Shown: piece by piece, positions 54,266 to 62,716 of the stretch | Position numbering within the stretch: position 1 is the stretch's first letter | How the letters are laid out: the number at the start of each line of letters is the position of its first letter | DNA from: SZAS-79 sp965279075 | GTDB lineage: Bacteria; Pseudomonadota; Gammaproteobacteria; Burkholderiales; SG8-39 | Assembly: GCA_965279075.1 (NCBI GenBank) | Contig: CBDIHI010000012.1 | Span: forward strand, 1-64,000 | Length of the DNA stretch: 64,000 nucleotides | Direction: 5' to 3' | The notes under the pieces: model-generated | The model's database searches: none | What the model was told of the DNA's origin: nothing | Seen by the model: only the letters and a program-made list of their open reading frames with translations | Made by a program: the position numbers and the translations under genes

Positions 54266-55588
54266 TTAGCGCAGGCGCTTGCGGAACACCTTCGAGTTGC
54301 GCTTCCAGTTGTAGAGCGCCTGCTTCTTCTCCGGCAGCGTGCCTACGTCCGCGGGCTTGAAGCCCTGCTCCAGGAACCAGTGCGCCGCGCGCGTGGTCAG
54401 TGCGAAGAGGCGCCGGATTTTGCGCTCCCGGGCGCGTTCCTCGCAGGCATGCAGGAGCTGCTCGCCGTAGCCGGAGTCGCGGTATTCGGCCGCCACCGCG
54501 AAGCACGCGAATTCGGCGCTCTTTTCCTCGGGAAACTCGTACAGCGCGGCGCAGCCGACGATCACGCCGTCGTGCTCGATCACGGTGAAGTTGCCGATTT
54601 CACGCTCGAGCATCTCGCGGTTGCGCTTCACCAACGCGCCTTCGGCTTCCAGCGGCTCGATCAGCGCGATGATCCCGCGTACGTCCTCGATCCGGGCGGT
54701 GCGGATCTGCTCCACGGGGTCGGCCGTGATCATCGTCCCGACGCCGGAATGGGTGAACAGCTCGAGCGGGATGGCGCCCAGCACCCGTCGCGACAGCAGG
54801 TGGGCGCGCCCGACGCCGGCCGCAAGCGCCTTTAGCGCGCAATTCAGCGTACGCGCCGACCCGGGTGCAAGCCCCGACTTCCCGGCCATGGCCTCGGCCT
54901 CCTTCGCGTTCAGCTCGGCCAGCACCTCGCCTTTCCTGTCGGTCGGCAGCCAGTCGGAGAAGATCAGCAGCTTGTCGGCCTTGAGGGCGATGGCCACGCT
55001 CGCCGCGACGTCCTCCCAGCCGAGGTTGAAGACTTCACCGGTGGGCGAGTACCCGATATGCGGGACCAGGACGATCTCCTCGGCTTCGAGGCGCCGGTTG
55101 ATCGCCACCGCGTCGACCTTGCGCACGGTGCCGGTGAATTGCAGGTCAACCCCGTCGATGATGCCAATCGGCCGCGCGGTGATGAAGTTGCCCGAAGCCA
55201 CGCGGATGTCCGCGCCCGCCATCGGCGAATTCGGCAGCCCCTGCGAAAGCAGCGCCTCGAGCTCGACACGCAGCGCGCCGGCGGCGTGCTTCACCGCGAC
55301 CAGCGCGGCCTCGTCGGTGATGCGCTGGCCCTTGGTGAATCGCGATTTCTGCCCGCTTGCCTTGAGCGCGGCCTCGATCTGCGGCCGCGCGCCATGCACG
55401 AGCACGAGCCGGATGCCGAGCGCCGCGAGCAGGTTGATGTCCTGGATGAAATGGATGAAGCGCGCCCGATCGGTGACGAGCTCGCCGCCGAACGCGACAA
55501 CGAACGTCCGGCCGCCGAAGGCGTGCAGGTAAGGCGCGGTCTGGCGGAACCAGCGGACGAAGGCTTCGGGCTGCGGCGGAGGTGGCAT
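54266..55588 (-). CDS. argA: N-acetylglutamate synthase (amino-acid kinase plus GNAT domains)
   Basis: ArgA makes N-acetylglutamate, the first step of arginine synthesis. The 440-residue protein has an amino-acid-kinase-like domain (about 1-290) with TFVVAFGGELV, IRLVLVHGARPQIE and LVPHIGYSPTGEVFNL, then a GNAT acetyltransferase domain (about 290-435) with CFAVAAEYRDSGYGEQLLHA (acetyl-CoA loop) and FALTTRAAHWFLEQGFKPAD. This is the classic two-domain proteobacterial form, likely feedback inhibited by arginine. The gene is the first of argA-yggX. Confidence 0.95.
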   Translation of the reverse strand: MPPPPQPEAFVRWFRQTAPYLHAFGGRTFVVAFGGELVTDRARFIHFIQDINLLAALGIRLVLVHGARPQIEAALKASGQKSRFTKGQRITDEAALVAVKHAAGALRVELEALLSQGLPNSPMAGADIRVASGNFITARPIGIIDGVDLQFTGTVRKVDAVAINRRLEAEEIVLVPHIGYSPTGEVFNLGWEDVAASVAIALKADKLLIFSDWLPTDRKGEVLAELNAKEAEAMAGKSGLAPGSARTLNCALKALAAGVGRAHLLSRRVLGAIPLELFTHSGVGTMITADPVEQIRTARIEDVRGIIALIEPLEAEGALVKRNREMLEREIGNFTVIEHDGVIVGCAALYEFPEEKSAEFACFAVAAEYRDSGYGEQLLHACEERARERKIRRLFALTTRAAHWFLEQGFKPADVGTLPEKKQALYNWKRNSKVFRKRLR

Positions 55589-55711
55589 GCGCGGGGTCGA
55601 GGGGGCTCGGGAGGATGGCCGAATATTATGCCAGTTCAGGGCGTTACGACCCCGCAGTCAACGGCGGCGGTGGACAGGCGTTGTTGGGTGGTGACCCTCG
55701 GGGAGGCCCCT

Positions 55712-56299
55712 ATGCGCGCAGTGCAACTACTTCTTGCCGGAATCCTGCTGATCGCCGGACAGGCGTATGCCTCATCGTCCGACGACGGGGACTGGCAACT
55801 CTTCGGCCGCGTGCTGTCGCTTGTACAGACGGTGGTGCAGGGTGCCGCACGCTCGGACGATCCCCGTGCCCTTGAGAAGGGCGTCGACCAGTTGCTCTCG
55901 GGCGAGCACCGCGAGGCCAACCGCCTCGCCGCCGACCTGATCGGCGACGCTTTCGAGGACATGCCGGCGCAGTACAAGGGCGCCACGGTCGCACTCGCGA
56001 AGGACCTCGCGACGATTGCCCGCAGGGAGCGCGCGCGGCAGGCCCCCGTGCAATCGGCTGGGACGGACGCGGCCCTGCAGGCCCGCAAGGACCTCTCCGG
56101 CATGGGGCTGCGCTACTTCGACTCCGCACAATTCCTCGAAGCGGTGAAGCGCGACGATGCACTGGCCGTTGAGTTGTATGTCATCGGGCGCGGGGTCGAC
56201 CTTTCGGCGCGCGACGCGGACGGCCTCACGGCGCTGGAACTCGCCCAGCGTCGCAACAACAGCCGCATGGCGGAACTCCTCGCTTCGGTCCGGCGCTAG
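55712..56299 (+). CDS. Secreted protein with one ankyrin-like repeat
   Basis: A 195-residue protein with a signal peptide (AVQLLLAGILLIAGQAYA). The middle part is helical and charged (QLLSGEHREANRLAADLIGD), and the final 50 residues resemble a single ankyrin repeat, with YVIGRGVDLSARDADGLTAL followed by ELAQRRNNSRMAELL. A single repeat is too short for a normal solenoid, so the call is tentative. The ATG at 55712 is preceded by GGGGAGG. It is divergent from argA and its stop shares CTAG with rsmE. No function is known. Confidence 0.6.
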   Translation: MRAVQLLLAGILLIAGQAYASSSDDGDWQLFGRVLSLVQTVVQGAARSDDPRALEKGVDQLLSGEHREANRLAADLIGDAFEDMPAQYKGATVALAKDLATIARRERARQAPVQSAGTDAALQARKDLSGMGLRYFDSAQFLEAVKRDDALAVELYVIGRGVDLSARDADGLTALELAQRRNNSRMAELLASVRR

Positions 56300-57039
56300 C
56301 CGTCGCCGTAAAGCGCGTTCAGCGCGGCCAGGGCCGCGGGTCCCGCAGTCTCGGTGCGTAGCACGCGGGGGCCCAGGCCGACCGGCACGAACCCCGCTTC
56401 CGCAAAAAAGGCTTCTTCGCGCGGGCTGAACCCGGCCTCGGGCCCGGCGGCGAAGATGATCGGGACGCCGGGCCCCAAACGCAAGTCGCGAAGTCGGGTC
56501 GAGGCGTCAGGCGAGAGCAGCAACCTGGTCGCGCCTTCGGATGCCCGGTAGGCGGCCACCGGGACCGCCGTCGCCACGTCGGGGAGGCGGTTGCGGCCGC
56601 ACTGTTCGCAAGCCGATGCGGCGACGCGCTGCCAGTGTTCGCGCCGCGAGTCCCCGCGATCCCCTTTCAGTCGCACCACGGACCGCTCGGCGATCACCGG
56701 ATGGATGGCGGCAACACCCAGTTCGACGGCCTTCTGGATGGTGACGTCCATCCTGTCGCCCGAGGACAGGCCCTGCACCAGCGATACACTGAGGGGAGAT
56801 TCGCGCTCGACCGGGTCGAACGCGCCGACTTCGACCTCCACCCCGTCGCGCGAGATTCGCACGATGTGCGCGGAGTATTCCCCGCCCACGCCGTTGAACA
56901 GCGTGACCGTATCCATCTCGCGCAGCCTGAGCACCCGCGAGGCATGATGTCCCGCATCCTGGGGCAGGGCGAAGCGGGCACCGGGAGCGATGGGCTGCCC
57001 GACGTGGAAACGCGGCGCGCGGGATTGCCCGGCGGACAC
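56296..57039 (-). CDS. rsmE: 16S rRNA m3U1498 methyltransferase
   Basis: RsmE methylates N3 of U1498 in helix 44 of 16S rRNA. The 247-residue protein has the PUA-like N-terminus (RFHVGQPIAPGARFALPQDA, LRLREMDTVTLFNGVGGEY) and the SPOUT/trefoil-knot C-terminus with AAGPEAGFSPREEAFFAEAG and LGPRVLRTETAG. The start is uncertain; GTG 57039 is nearest to the conserved PRF and is only one base after the DUF4126 stop codon at 57041. The gene is convergent with the ankyrin-like gene, sharing a CTAG. Confidence 0.92.
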   Translation of the reverse strand: MSAGQSRAPRFHVGQPIAPGARFALPQDAGHHASRVLRLREMDTVTLFNGVGGEYSAHIVRISRDGVEVEVGAFDPVERESPLSVSLVQGLSSGDRMDVTIQKAVELGVAAIHPVIAERSVVRLKGDRGDSRREHWQRVAASACEQCGRNRLPDVATAVPVAAYRASEGATRLLLSPDASTRLRDLRLGPGVPIIFAAGPEAGFSPREEAFFAEAGFVPVGLGPRVLRTETAGPAALAALNALYGDG

Positions 57040-57040
57040 G

Positions 57041-57658
57041 CTATCGCCCCCCCGGGATGCGCGCCCGCAGGCCGTGCCTGAGCGCGTCGAAGCCGGCGAC
57101 GAGTGCACGCACCAAGACCACGGCTGCAAGCGCAAAGAGCGCCAGCGCGGCGAGGAAGGCAGCTGGGTGGGCCACGGCCAGCCACAGGCCCGACGGCACC
57201 AGTACGTCCTCGGCAATCGAGGCGGCCCAGTTGCTGAATGGCTCCGGGGACGTATTGATGGCCGCCCGTCCGCCTGCCTTGGCCAGGTGCGTACCTGCGG
57301 CGATCGTCCCGCCGAGGATGGCAGCCGCAACTCCCAGGGTTGCATCGCCGGCACCGAATACCGCCGCGGCCAGAGCTGCGCCCGCCGGTACGCGGATGAA
57401 GGTATGTACCGCGTCCCATGCGCTGTCCAGCCAGGGCACCTTGTCGGCGCCGAACTCGACCAGCGTCATGAAGCCGCTTGCAGCGAGCACAAGGGGGTGG
57501 GCGAGCACAGCCAGGTGGGTCGGCAGGTCGAGCCATCCCGCGTGGCCTGCAAGGCCGACGGCGAGGAGAACCGCATAGAGCCGGATGCCGCTACCCCAGG
57601 CAAGGGCCGCCGCGAGGGCGATTTCGGGCAGGAGGTTGTATGCCGATTGGATCGTCAT
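57041..57658 (-). CDS. DUF4126 domain membrane protein
   Basis: A 205-residue protein with about five or six membrane segments (SAYNLLPEIALAAALAWGSG, LYAVLLAVGLAGHAGWL, LGVAAAILGGTIAAGTHLAK, ALALFALAAVVLVRALVAG). DUF4126 is a widely distributed, uncharacterised family; the GFMTLVEFGADKVPWLDS stretch and ASIAEDVLVPSGLWLA are typical. It is upstream of rsmE with one base between stop and start, so the two are co-transcribed. No function is assigned. The ATG at 57658 fits the family start. Confidence 0.78.
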   Translation of the reverse strand: MTIQSAYNLLPEIALAAALAWGSGIRLYAVLLAVGLAGHAGWLDLPTHLAVLAHPLVLAASGFMTLVEFGADKVPWLDSAWDAVHTFIRVPAGAALAAAVFGAGDATLGVAAAILGGTIAAGTHLAKAGGRAAINTSPEPFSNWAASIAEDVLVPSGLWLAVAHPAAFLAALALFALAAVVLVRALVAGFDALRHGLRARIPGGR

Positions 57659-57695
57659 GGGCCGGGCATTCTCGCACGCCGGCCCGGCAGGACGG

Positions 57696-58136
57696 TCAGG
57701 GGCGCTTGCCCGCCGGCATGCAGCGAAAATCGCTGGTGGGGACGTTCGATTCGCTGCAGTCGACGTAGCGGATCCGCGTTCCCGGCGGGAAGGTCCACTG
57801 GAACTCGCGCTGGCGGACCACCGCATACAGGGGCGCGGCGATCCCGCCGGCCTGCGTGTTCGTGCGCACGCAAACCGGCGCAGCGGCGAGGGACTTGGAC
57901 GGATGCTCGGCGCACCAGTAGACGATCCGCACGCTTTCGCACCGGTTCTCAAAGACGATCCGGTAATGCTGCCGCCCGTGGTCGCCGAAGCTGGCGATGT
58001 CGCTCGACGCGACGTTCAGCCTCAGGCAGTCGCCGCCGGAGGCGCGTGAGGAGGGTTGGGCGTCGGCCCGGGCAACCTGTGAAACCAATAGCGCGAGGGT
58101 GAACAAGCAGGCGGCGAAGCGTGGCATGGGGCGCAT
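57696..58136 (-). CDS. Secreted hypothetical protein with paired cysteines
   Basis: I do not recognise this 146-residue protein. It has a signal peptide (FAACLFTLALLVSQVARA) and a small domain with Cys in DCLRLN, RCESVRIVYWC and APVCVRT, plus DCSESN and FRCMPAG near the C-terminus, so several disulfides are likely. The central part contains beta-strand-like residues (YRIVFENRCESVRIVYW). It follows DUF4189 on the same strand across about 95 AT-rich bases that may contain its own promoter. No function can be proposed. Confidence 0.55.
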   Translation of the reverse strand: MRPMPRFAACLFTLALLVSQVARADAQPSSRASGGDCLRLNVASSDIASFGDHGRQHYRIVFENRCESVRIVYWCAEHPSKSLAAAPVCVRTNTQAGGIAAPLYAVVRQREFQWTFPPGTRIRYVDCSESNVPTSDFRCMPAGKRP

Positions 58137-58230
58137 TGGAACAAATGCGCGTACCCGCCGTCTATCGTGTTTTGCAATTGCTTAGGAAATTTTCGCAACT
58201 ATTTATCTTGACGTGCCGCGTCGCCGGGTT

Positions 58231-58602
58231 TCAGCGCGGGCAGGCCCAGCCGACCACCTCGCACCGCTCGCCGCACAGGCGCAGCGCGCGGGCTTCCGCT
58301 TCCTGCCGGGTGGCGCCGCGCGAGGCGACGAACTTGACCGGGCCGTTGGCCACCGCGCCGCAGTCCTTGCTGAGGCTCGCGACGACCTCGCACCTCGGAT
58401 GGCCGCACTGCTTCAGCGCAGTGACGCGCGCAGTCTGTGAATCCTTGGCGTTGACTGAGAACCCGAAACTGCCCGAGTCACGGTGGTAGGCGAGCGCACC
58501 GGTGAGGGGTGCCTTCTTCGGGCCGGTGGCAAAGGCCGGGGAGGGCGAGAGTATCGCCAGGGCAAGCAGTACTGCCAGAAGACCAGCGGCGCATCGCGCC
58601 AT
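58231..58602 (-). CDS. DUF4189 domain secreted protein
   Basis: A 123-residue protein with a signal peptide (CAAGLLAVLLALAILSPSPAFA) and a single DUF4189 domain: GALAYHRDSGSFGFSVNA, VTALKQCGHPRCEVVAS, KDCGAVANGP and EARALRLCGERCEVVGWACP, with six cysteines likely forming disulfides. DUF4189 proteins are small secreted, often ligand- or wall-associated proteins of unknown role. The start is ATG 58602, 11 bases after the rraA-like stop codon, so it may share its message. An earlier in-frame start would overlap that gene. Confidence 0.75.
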   Translation of the reverse strand: MARCAAGLLAVLLALAILSPSPAFATGPKKAPLTGALAYHRDSGSFGFSVNAKDSQTARVTALKQCGHPRCEVVASLSKDCGAVANGPVKFVASRGATRQEAEARALRLCGERCEVVGWACPR

Positions 58603-58613
58603 GACGCCTCCGT

Positions 58614-59291
58614 TCAGGGCAGGGTGCACCCCTTCTCGCGCAGCATCTTGTCCACCCAGCTGCGGTCGACCTTGCCGGCGGCGATGGCCGCGAGCGTGGC
58701 TTCTTCCTTGTTCTTCTGCGCGACGGTCAGCGCGATCACCTGCTCGGCCTCGGCCTGCGAGATCGCGACCACGCCATCGGCGTCGGCGACGATGATGTCG
58801 CCCGGGTTCACGACCATGCCGGCGATCGAGACCTGCACGTTGATCTCGCCGGGCCCGTCCTTGTACGGCCCGCGGTGCGTGACCCCGCAGGCGTAGACCG
58901 GGAAGTCGTTCGCGGCGATGGCGTCCACGTCGCGGATCGCGCCGTCGATGATCATGCCGGCCACGCCGCGCTTCTTCGCGTGGGAGGTCATGATCTCGCC
59001 GATGATCGCGTGGTCCAGCGCCCCGCCCGCGTCCACGAGGATCACGTCGCCGGGGGCCGCCATATCGATGGCCTTGTGCGTGAGCAGGTTGTCGCCGGGC
59101 CGCGTCTTGACGGTGAACGCCGTCCCAACGAGCTTGCCGCCGCGGTGGTAGGGCCGCAGGCGCGCACCTGCGCCGTAGTGGCGCAGCATGTTGTCGCTGA
59201 TGTTGGAGGTCGGGAGGTCGGCAAACGCCGCGAGCAGGCGGGCTGCCGCGCGCGGGGGCGAGGGCAGGACGCGGAAACCTATCGTGGACAT
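58614..59291 (-). CDS. RraA-family protein (aldolase/decarboxylase-type)
   Basis: The 225-residue protein belongs to the RraA/HMG-aldolase superfamily: LPTSNISDNMLRHYGAGARL, AFTVKTRPGDNLLTHKAIDMA, VILVDAGGALDHAIIGEIMTS, GVAGMIIDGAIRDVDAI (the metal-adjacent RD pair) and IVADADGVVAI. Members with this R-D motif act as 4-hydroxy-4-methyl-2-oxoglutarate or oxaloacetate aldolases/decarboxylases; RraA itself inhibits RNase E. Here it lies 19 bases downstream of the UxaA-family gene, so an aldolase role in sugar-acid breakdown is more likely. Confidence 0.83.
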   Translation of the reverse strand: MSTIGFRVLPSPPRAAARLLAAFADLPTSNISDNMLRHYGAGARLRPYHRGGKLVGTAFTVKTRPGDNLLTHKAIDMAAPGDVILVDAGGALDHAIIGEIMTSHAKKRGVAGMIIDGAIRDVDAIAANDFPVYACGVTHRGPYKDGPGEINVQVSIAGMVVNPGDIIVADADGVVAISQAEAEQVIALTVAQKNKEEATLAAIAAGKVDRSWVDKMLREKGCTLP

Positions 59292-59310
59292 GGTATGGCT
59301 TTCTCTCTGG

Positions 59311-60834
59311 TTACATGGTGGCGCCGAGGACCCAGGGCGCGAATTCGTCCTCGCCGTAGCCCCAGGCTTCGCTCTTGGTCTTCCGGCCGGAGGCGGTCTC
59401 GAGGATCAGCTCGAATATCCGCTGGCCCGCCTGTTCGATCGACTCCTTGCCGTCCACGATTGTGCCGCAATTCAGGTCCATGTCCTCTTCCTGGTGGGCG
59501 TAGAGGGCGCTGTTGGTCGCCAGCTTGAGGGAGGGCGCGGGCTTGCAGCCGTAGGCCGAGCCGCGGCCGGTGGTGAACAGGATCATGTTCGCGCCGCCCG
59601 CCACCTGCCCGGTGGCCGACACCGGGTCGTAGCCCGGCGTGTCCATGTAGTTGAAGCCCTTCACGGCCACCGGCTGGGCATACTCGAGCACGTCGACCAG
59701 GTTCGTGGTGCCGCCCTTGGCGACTGCGCCGAGCGATTTTTCGAGGATCGTCGTCAGGCCGCCCGCCTTGTTGCCGGGCGAGGGGTTGTTGTTCATCTCG
59801 TTGCCGTTGCGGCTGGTGTAGTCCTCCCACCAGCGGATGCGGCGGACCAGCTTCTCGCCGACCTCGCGGCTCACCGCGCGGCGGGTGAGCAGGTGCTCGG
59901 CGCCGTAGATCTCGGGCGTCTCGGAGAGGATGGCGGTGCCGCCATGCCTTACCAGCAGGTCAACCGCATGGCCGAGCGCCGGATTGGCCGAAATGCCGGA
60001 ATAGCCGTCCGACCCGCCGCACTGCAGGCCCAGGGTCAGGTGGCTCGCGGGCACCGTCACGCGCACGGCCTTGTTGGCTTCGGGGAGCGCCGCCTCGACC
60101 CGCGCGATGCCTTCGCGCACCGCCTTCATCGTGCCGCCCTTGCCCTGGATCGTGTAGGTCGAGAACCGGTCGCTGCGCTTGAGCTCCTGCGTCGAGACGA
60201 AGCTTGAGATCTGGTTCGCCTCGCAGCCCAGCCCCACGACCTGCACCGCGCTGAAGTTGGGGTGCCGCGCGTAGCCGGCCATCGTCCGGCGCAGCAGGTC
60301 CATGGCTTCGCCCTCCGAGGCCATGCCGCAGCCGGACTTGTGCGTGAGCGCCACCACGCCGTCCACGTTCGGGTAGGCGTCCAGCCGGTTGCGGAAATGG
60401 TCCGCCACCATGCGCGCCACGGTGGCCGAGCAGTTCACGCTCGTCAGGATCCCAATGAAGTTGCGGGTCGCGACCCGACCGTCGGCGCGCAGGATGCCCT
60501 GGAAGGTCGCCGCCGGCTGGACATACTGCGTCGGCTTCTGGTCGACGCAGTAGGCGTAGTCACGCTGGAAATCGCCCATCGCGAGGTTGTGCACATGCAC
60601 GTGGTCGCCCGCGGCGATGTCCTGCGAGGCGAAGCCGATGATCTGGTCGTAACGCCGCACCGGGCTGCCCTTGGCGACGGCGCGTACCGCGATCTTGTGC
60701 CCGGCGGGCACGGTCACGCCGACGCGGACGTTGCCCTCCTTCACCAGCGTGGTGCCGGACGGGATCTCGACCCGGGCGATGACGACGTCGTCGGCCGGGT
60801 TCAGCCGGATGGTCAGGTCGGCGGCTTGCAGCAT
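59311..60834 (-). CDS. UxaA/GarD-family dehydratase (altronate or galactarate type)
   Basis: A 507-residue sugar-acid dehydratase. The N-terminal SAF domain (about 1-95, VIARVEIPSGTTLVKEG, GDHVHVHNLAMGDF) is followed by the UxaA catalytic part with RNFIGILTSVNCSATVARMV, ALTHKSGCGMASEGE, GLGCEANQISSF and MDLNCGTIVDGKESIEQAGQ. The Cys residues may bind the metal. It would dehydrate a hexonate or hexarate to a 2-keto-3-deoxy product. It is in an operon with a TRAP transporter and an IlvD/Edd-type dehydratase; which sugar acid is uncertain. Confidence 0.85.
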   Translation of the reverse strand: MLQAADLTIRLNPADDVVIARVEIPSGTTLVKEGNVRVGVTVPAGHKIAVRAVAKGSPVRRYDQIIGFASQDIAAGDHVHVHNLAMGDFQRDYAYCVDQKPTQYVQPAATFQGILRADGRVATRNFIGILTSVNCSATVARMVADHFRNRLDAYPNVDGVVALTHKSGCGMASEGEAMDLLRRTMAGYARHPNFSAVQVVGLGCEANQISSFVSTQELKRSDRFSTYTIQGKGGTMKAVREGIARVEAALPEANKAVRVTVPASHLTLGLQCGGSDGYSGISANPALGHAVDLLVRHGGTAILSETPEIYGAEHLLTRRAVSREVGEKLVRRIRWWEDYTSRNGNEMNNNPSPGNKAGGLTTILEKSLGAVAKGGTTNLVDVLEYAQPVAVKGFNYMDTPGYDPVSATGQVAGGANMILFTTGRGSAYGCKPAPSLKLATNSALYAHQEEDMDLNCGTIVDGKESIEQAGQRIFELILETASGRKTKSEAWGYGEDEFAPWVLGATM

Positions 60835-60845
60835 GGTTCAGCCCT

Positions 60846-62120
60846 TCAGAAGAACTGGCGCGGGAGCCAGAGGACGACCGCCGGGACGTAGGTACACAGC
60901 GCGAGGGTCGCGAGCAACGGGACCAGCCACGGGAGGATCGCCATGGTCGTCCGCTCGAAGGACAGTTTAGCCACTCTGGACAGCACGAACAACACTGTGC
61001 CCATCGGGGGATGCAGCAGCCCGATCATCAGGTTGAGCACCATGACCAGGCCGAAATGCACCAGGTCGATGCCCAGCTTCTGGCAGATCGGGATCAGGAT
61101 GGGCACCAGCAGCGTGATGGCAGCGGTCGGTTCGAGGAAGCACCCGACGAACAGCATCAGCAGGTTGGCGAGCAGCAGGAACATGTTGGGGTCCTGCGTG
61201 AACGAAAGCACCCACAGCGCGACCGCGTCCGTAACCCGAGTGACGGTGAGCAGCCAGCCGAATATCGAAGCGGCGGCGACGATGAACAACACAGTCGCCG
61301 TGGTCTCGATCGTGTCCATCGAGATCTTCACGAGCAGCTTCCAGCTTAGCGTGCGGTACCAGAAGAGCCCCAGGCCCAGCGCCCATGCCGAGGCCGCGAT
61401 CGCGCCCTCCGTCGGCGTGAATACGCCCAACGTCATCCCGCCGACGAGGAGCACCGGCGTCATCATCGCAAGGAAGGCTTCGACGAAGGTCTTGCCGAGC
61501 CGCGACCAGGAGAACGTCGCATCCGTCCCGTAGTTGCGCGTGTGCGCGTAGTACGCGACCGTCAGCATCATCGTGAGGCCCATGATGATGCCGGGGACCA
61601 CGCCGGCCAGGAACAGCTGCCCGATCGAGACCCCGGCCATCATCCCGTAGATCACGAAGGGCAGCGAGGGCGGGATGATCGGCCCCACCGTGGCCGAGGC
61701 CGCGGTGACCCCGATCGCGAACTCGGTGGAGTAGCCGTGGTCCTTCATCGCCTTCAGTTCGATCGTGCCCAGCCCCGCGGCGTCGGCGATGGCAGTACCG
61801 GACATCCCGGCGAAAATCATCGAACCCACCACGTTCACGTGGCCGAGGCCGCCTTTCATCCAGCCGACCAGCGCAAGTGCGAAGTTGTAGATCCGGTTGG
61901 TGATGCCCGCCGAATTCATCAGGTTGCCGGCGAAGATGAAGAACGGCACGGCGAGCAGCGGGAAGCTGTCGATGCCGCCGTACATCCGGTGGATGACGAC
62001 GAAGTCGGGGATCGTGCCCGACACCATGACGAACACGAGGGAGGCCACCGCCATCGCCATGGCGACCGGCAGGCCGCTCACCATCAGCGCGAGGAACCCG
62101 GTGAGCAGGCCCGAACTCAT
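60846..62120 (-). CDS. dctM: TRAP transporter large permease (DctM family)
   Basis: A 424-residue polytopic membrane protein with about twelve hydrophobic segments, e.g. LLTGFLALMVSGLPVAMAMA, FPLLAVPFFIFAGNLMNSAG and MIFAGMSGTAIADAAGLGTI. The conserved GPIIPPSLPFVIYG motif and NPTEGA-like FTPTEGAIAA are typical of DctM. It is the sodium-coupled channel subunit for a sugar-acid substrate. Its ATG overlaps dctQ by 4 bases. The periplasmic binding protein DctP was not found in the window. Confidence 0.93.
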   Translation of the reverse strand: MSSGLLTGFLALMVSGLPVAMAMAVASLVFVMVSGTIPDFVVIHRMYGGIDSFPLLAVPFFIFAGNLMNSAGITNRIYNFALALVGWMKGGLGHVNVVGSMIFAGMSGTAIADAAGLGTIELKAMKDHGYSTEFAIGVTAASATVGPIIPPSLPFVIYGMMAGVSIGQLFLAGVVPGIIMGLTMMLTVAYYAHTRNYGTDATFSWSRLGKTFVEAFLAMMTPVLLVGGMTLGVFTPTEGAIAASAWALGLGLFWYRTLSWKLLVKISMDTIETTATVLFIVAAASIFGWLLTVTRVTDAVALWVLSFTQDPNMFLLLANLLMLFVGCFLEPTAAITLLVPILIPICQKLGIDLVHFGLVMVLNLMIGLLHPPMGTVLFVLSRVAKLSFERTTMAILPWLVPLLATLALCTYVPAVVLWLPRQFF

Positions 62121-62698
62121 TTCGTTCCCTCATGGGCAACGTCGGCGAATTCCGGGCGCTCGAGTACCGTGAATCCCTGCCTCCAGTGCCGCCAGGCCAC
62201 CTGCACGGAGCGCAGGAACATCAGCGCGAAGCCGAACATCATCGCGCCGAAGACCCAGCCCATCGGCAGGTCGATGATCGCCATGCGCGACGAGCCGATC
62301 TTGCCGATCAGCAGCCATGTGAGCCAGGTCGCATAGCCGAGGAACGCACAGCGCACCGCATCGACGAACGTCGCGAGGGCCCGGCCGAACTTCGCCGGCA
62401 TCAGGCGGTAGAAGTAGTCGACGTGGATGTGGTTGTTCTTGCGGACCGACATCGCCGCCCCGATGAACACGATCGCCACGAGCAGGTAGCGCGCGATCTC
62501 CTCGGTCCAGCCGGCGGCGTCGTTCAGGGCGTAGCGCGTGAACACCTGGTAGAAGACGACGAACGCCAGGATCCAGAACAACGCGAAGCTGACCCAGTCC
62601 TCGAAGGCGTATATCGATACGTCGATCGGCTCGTCGGTCACGTGGAACTGGCCGTCGGCACCGATCACATGTTCGTCTTTCACTTCAGGCGCGCCCAT
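62117..62698 (-). CDS. dctQ: TRAP transporter small permease (DctQ family)
   Basis: A 193-residue membrane protein with four hydrophobic segments: FALFWILAFVVFYQVFTRYAL, YLLVAIVFIGAAMSVRKNNH, FLGYATWLTWLLIGKI and IDLPMGWVFGAMMFGFALMFL. The RKNNHIHVDYFY segment after helix two is the DctQ signature. It partners the large permease in a two-component TRAP system. An extended charged N-terminus (about 45 residues) lies before the first helix. Confidence 0.92.
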   Translation of the reverse strand: MGAPEVKDEHVIGADGQFHVTDEPIDVSIYAFEDWVSFALFWILAFVVFYQVFTRYALNDAAGWTEEIARYLLVAIVFIGAAMSVRKNNHIHVDYFYRLMPAKFGRALATFVDAVRCAFLGYATWLTWLLIGKIGSSRMAIIDLPMGWVFGAMMFGFALMFLRSVQVAWRHWRQGFTVLERPEFADVAHEGTK

Positions 62699-62716
62699 GG
62701 ATGCCCTGTCCGTGTG

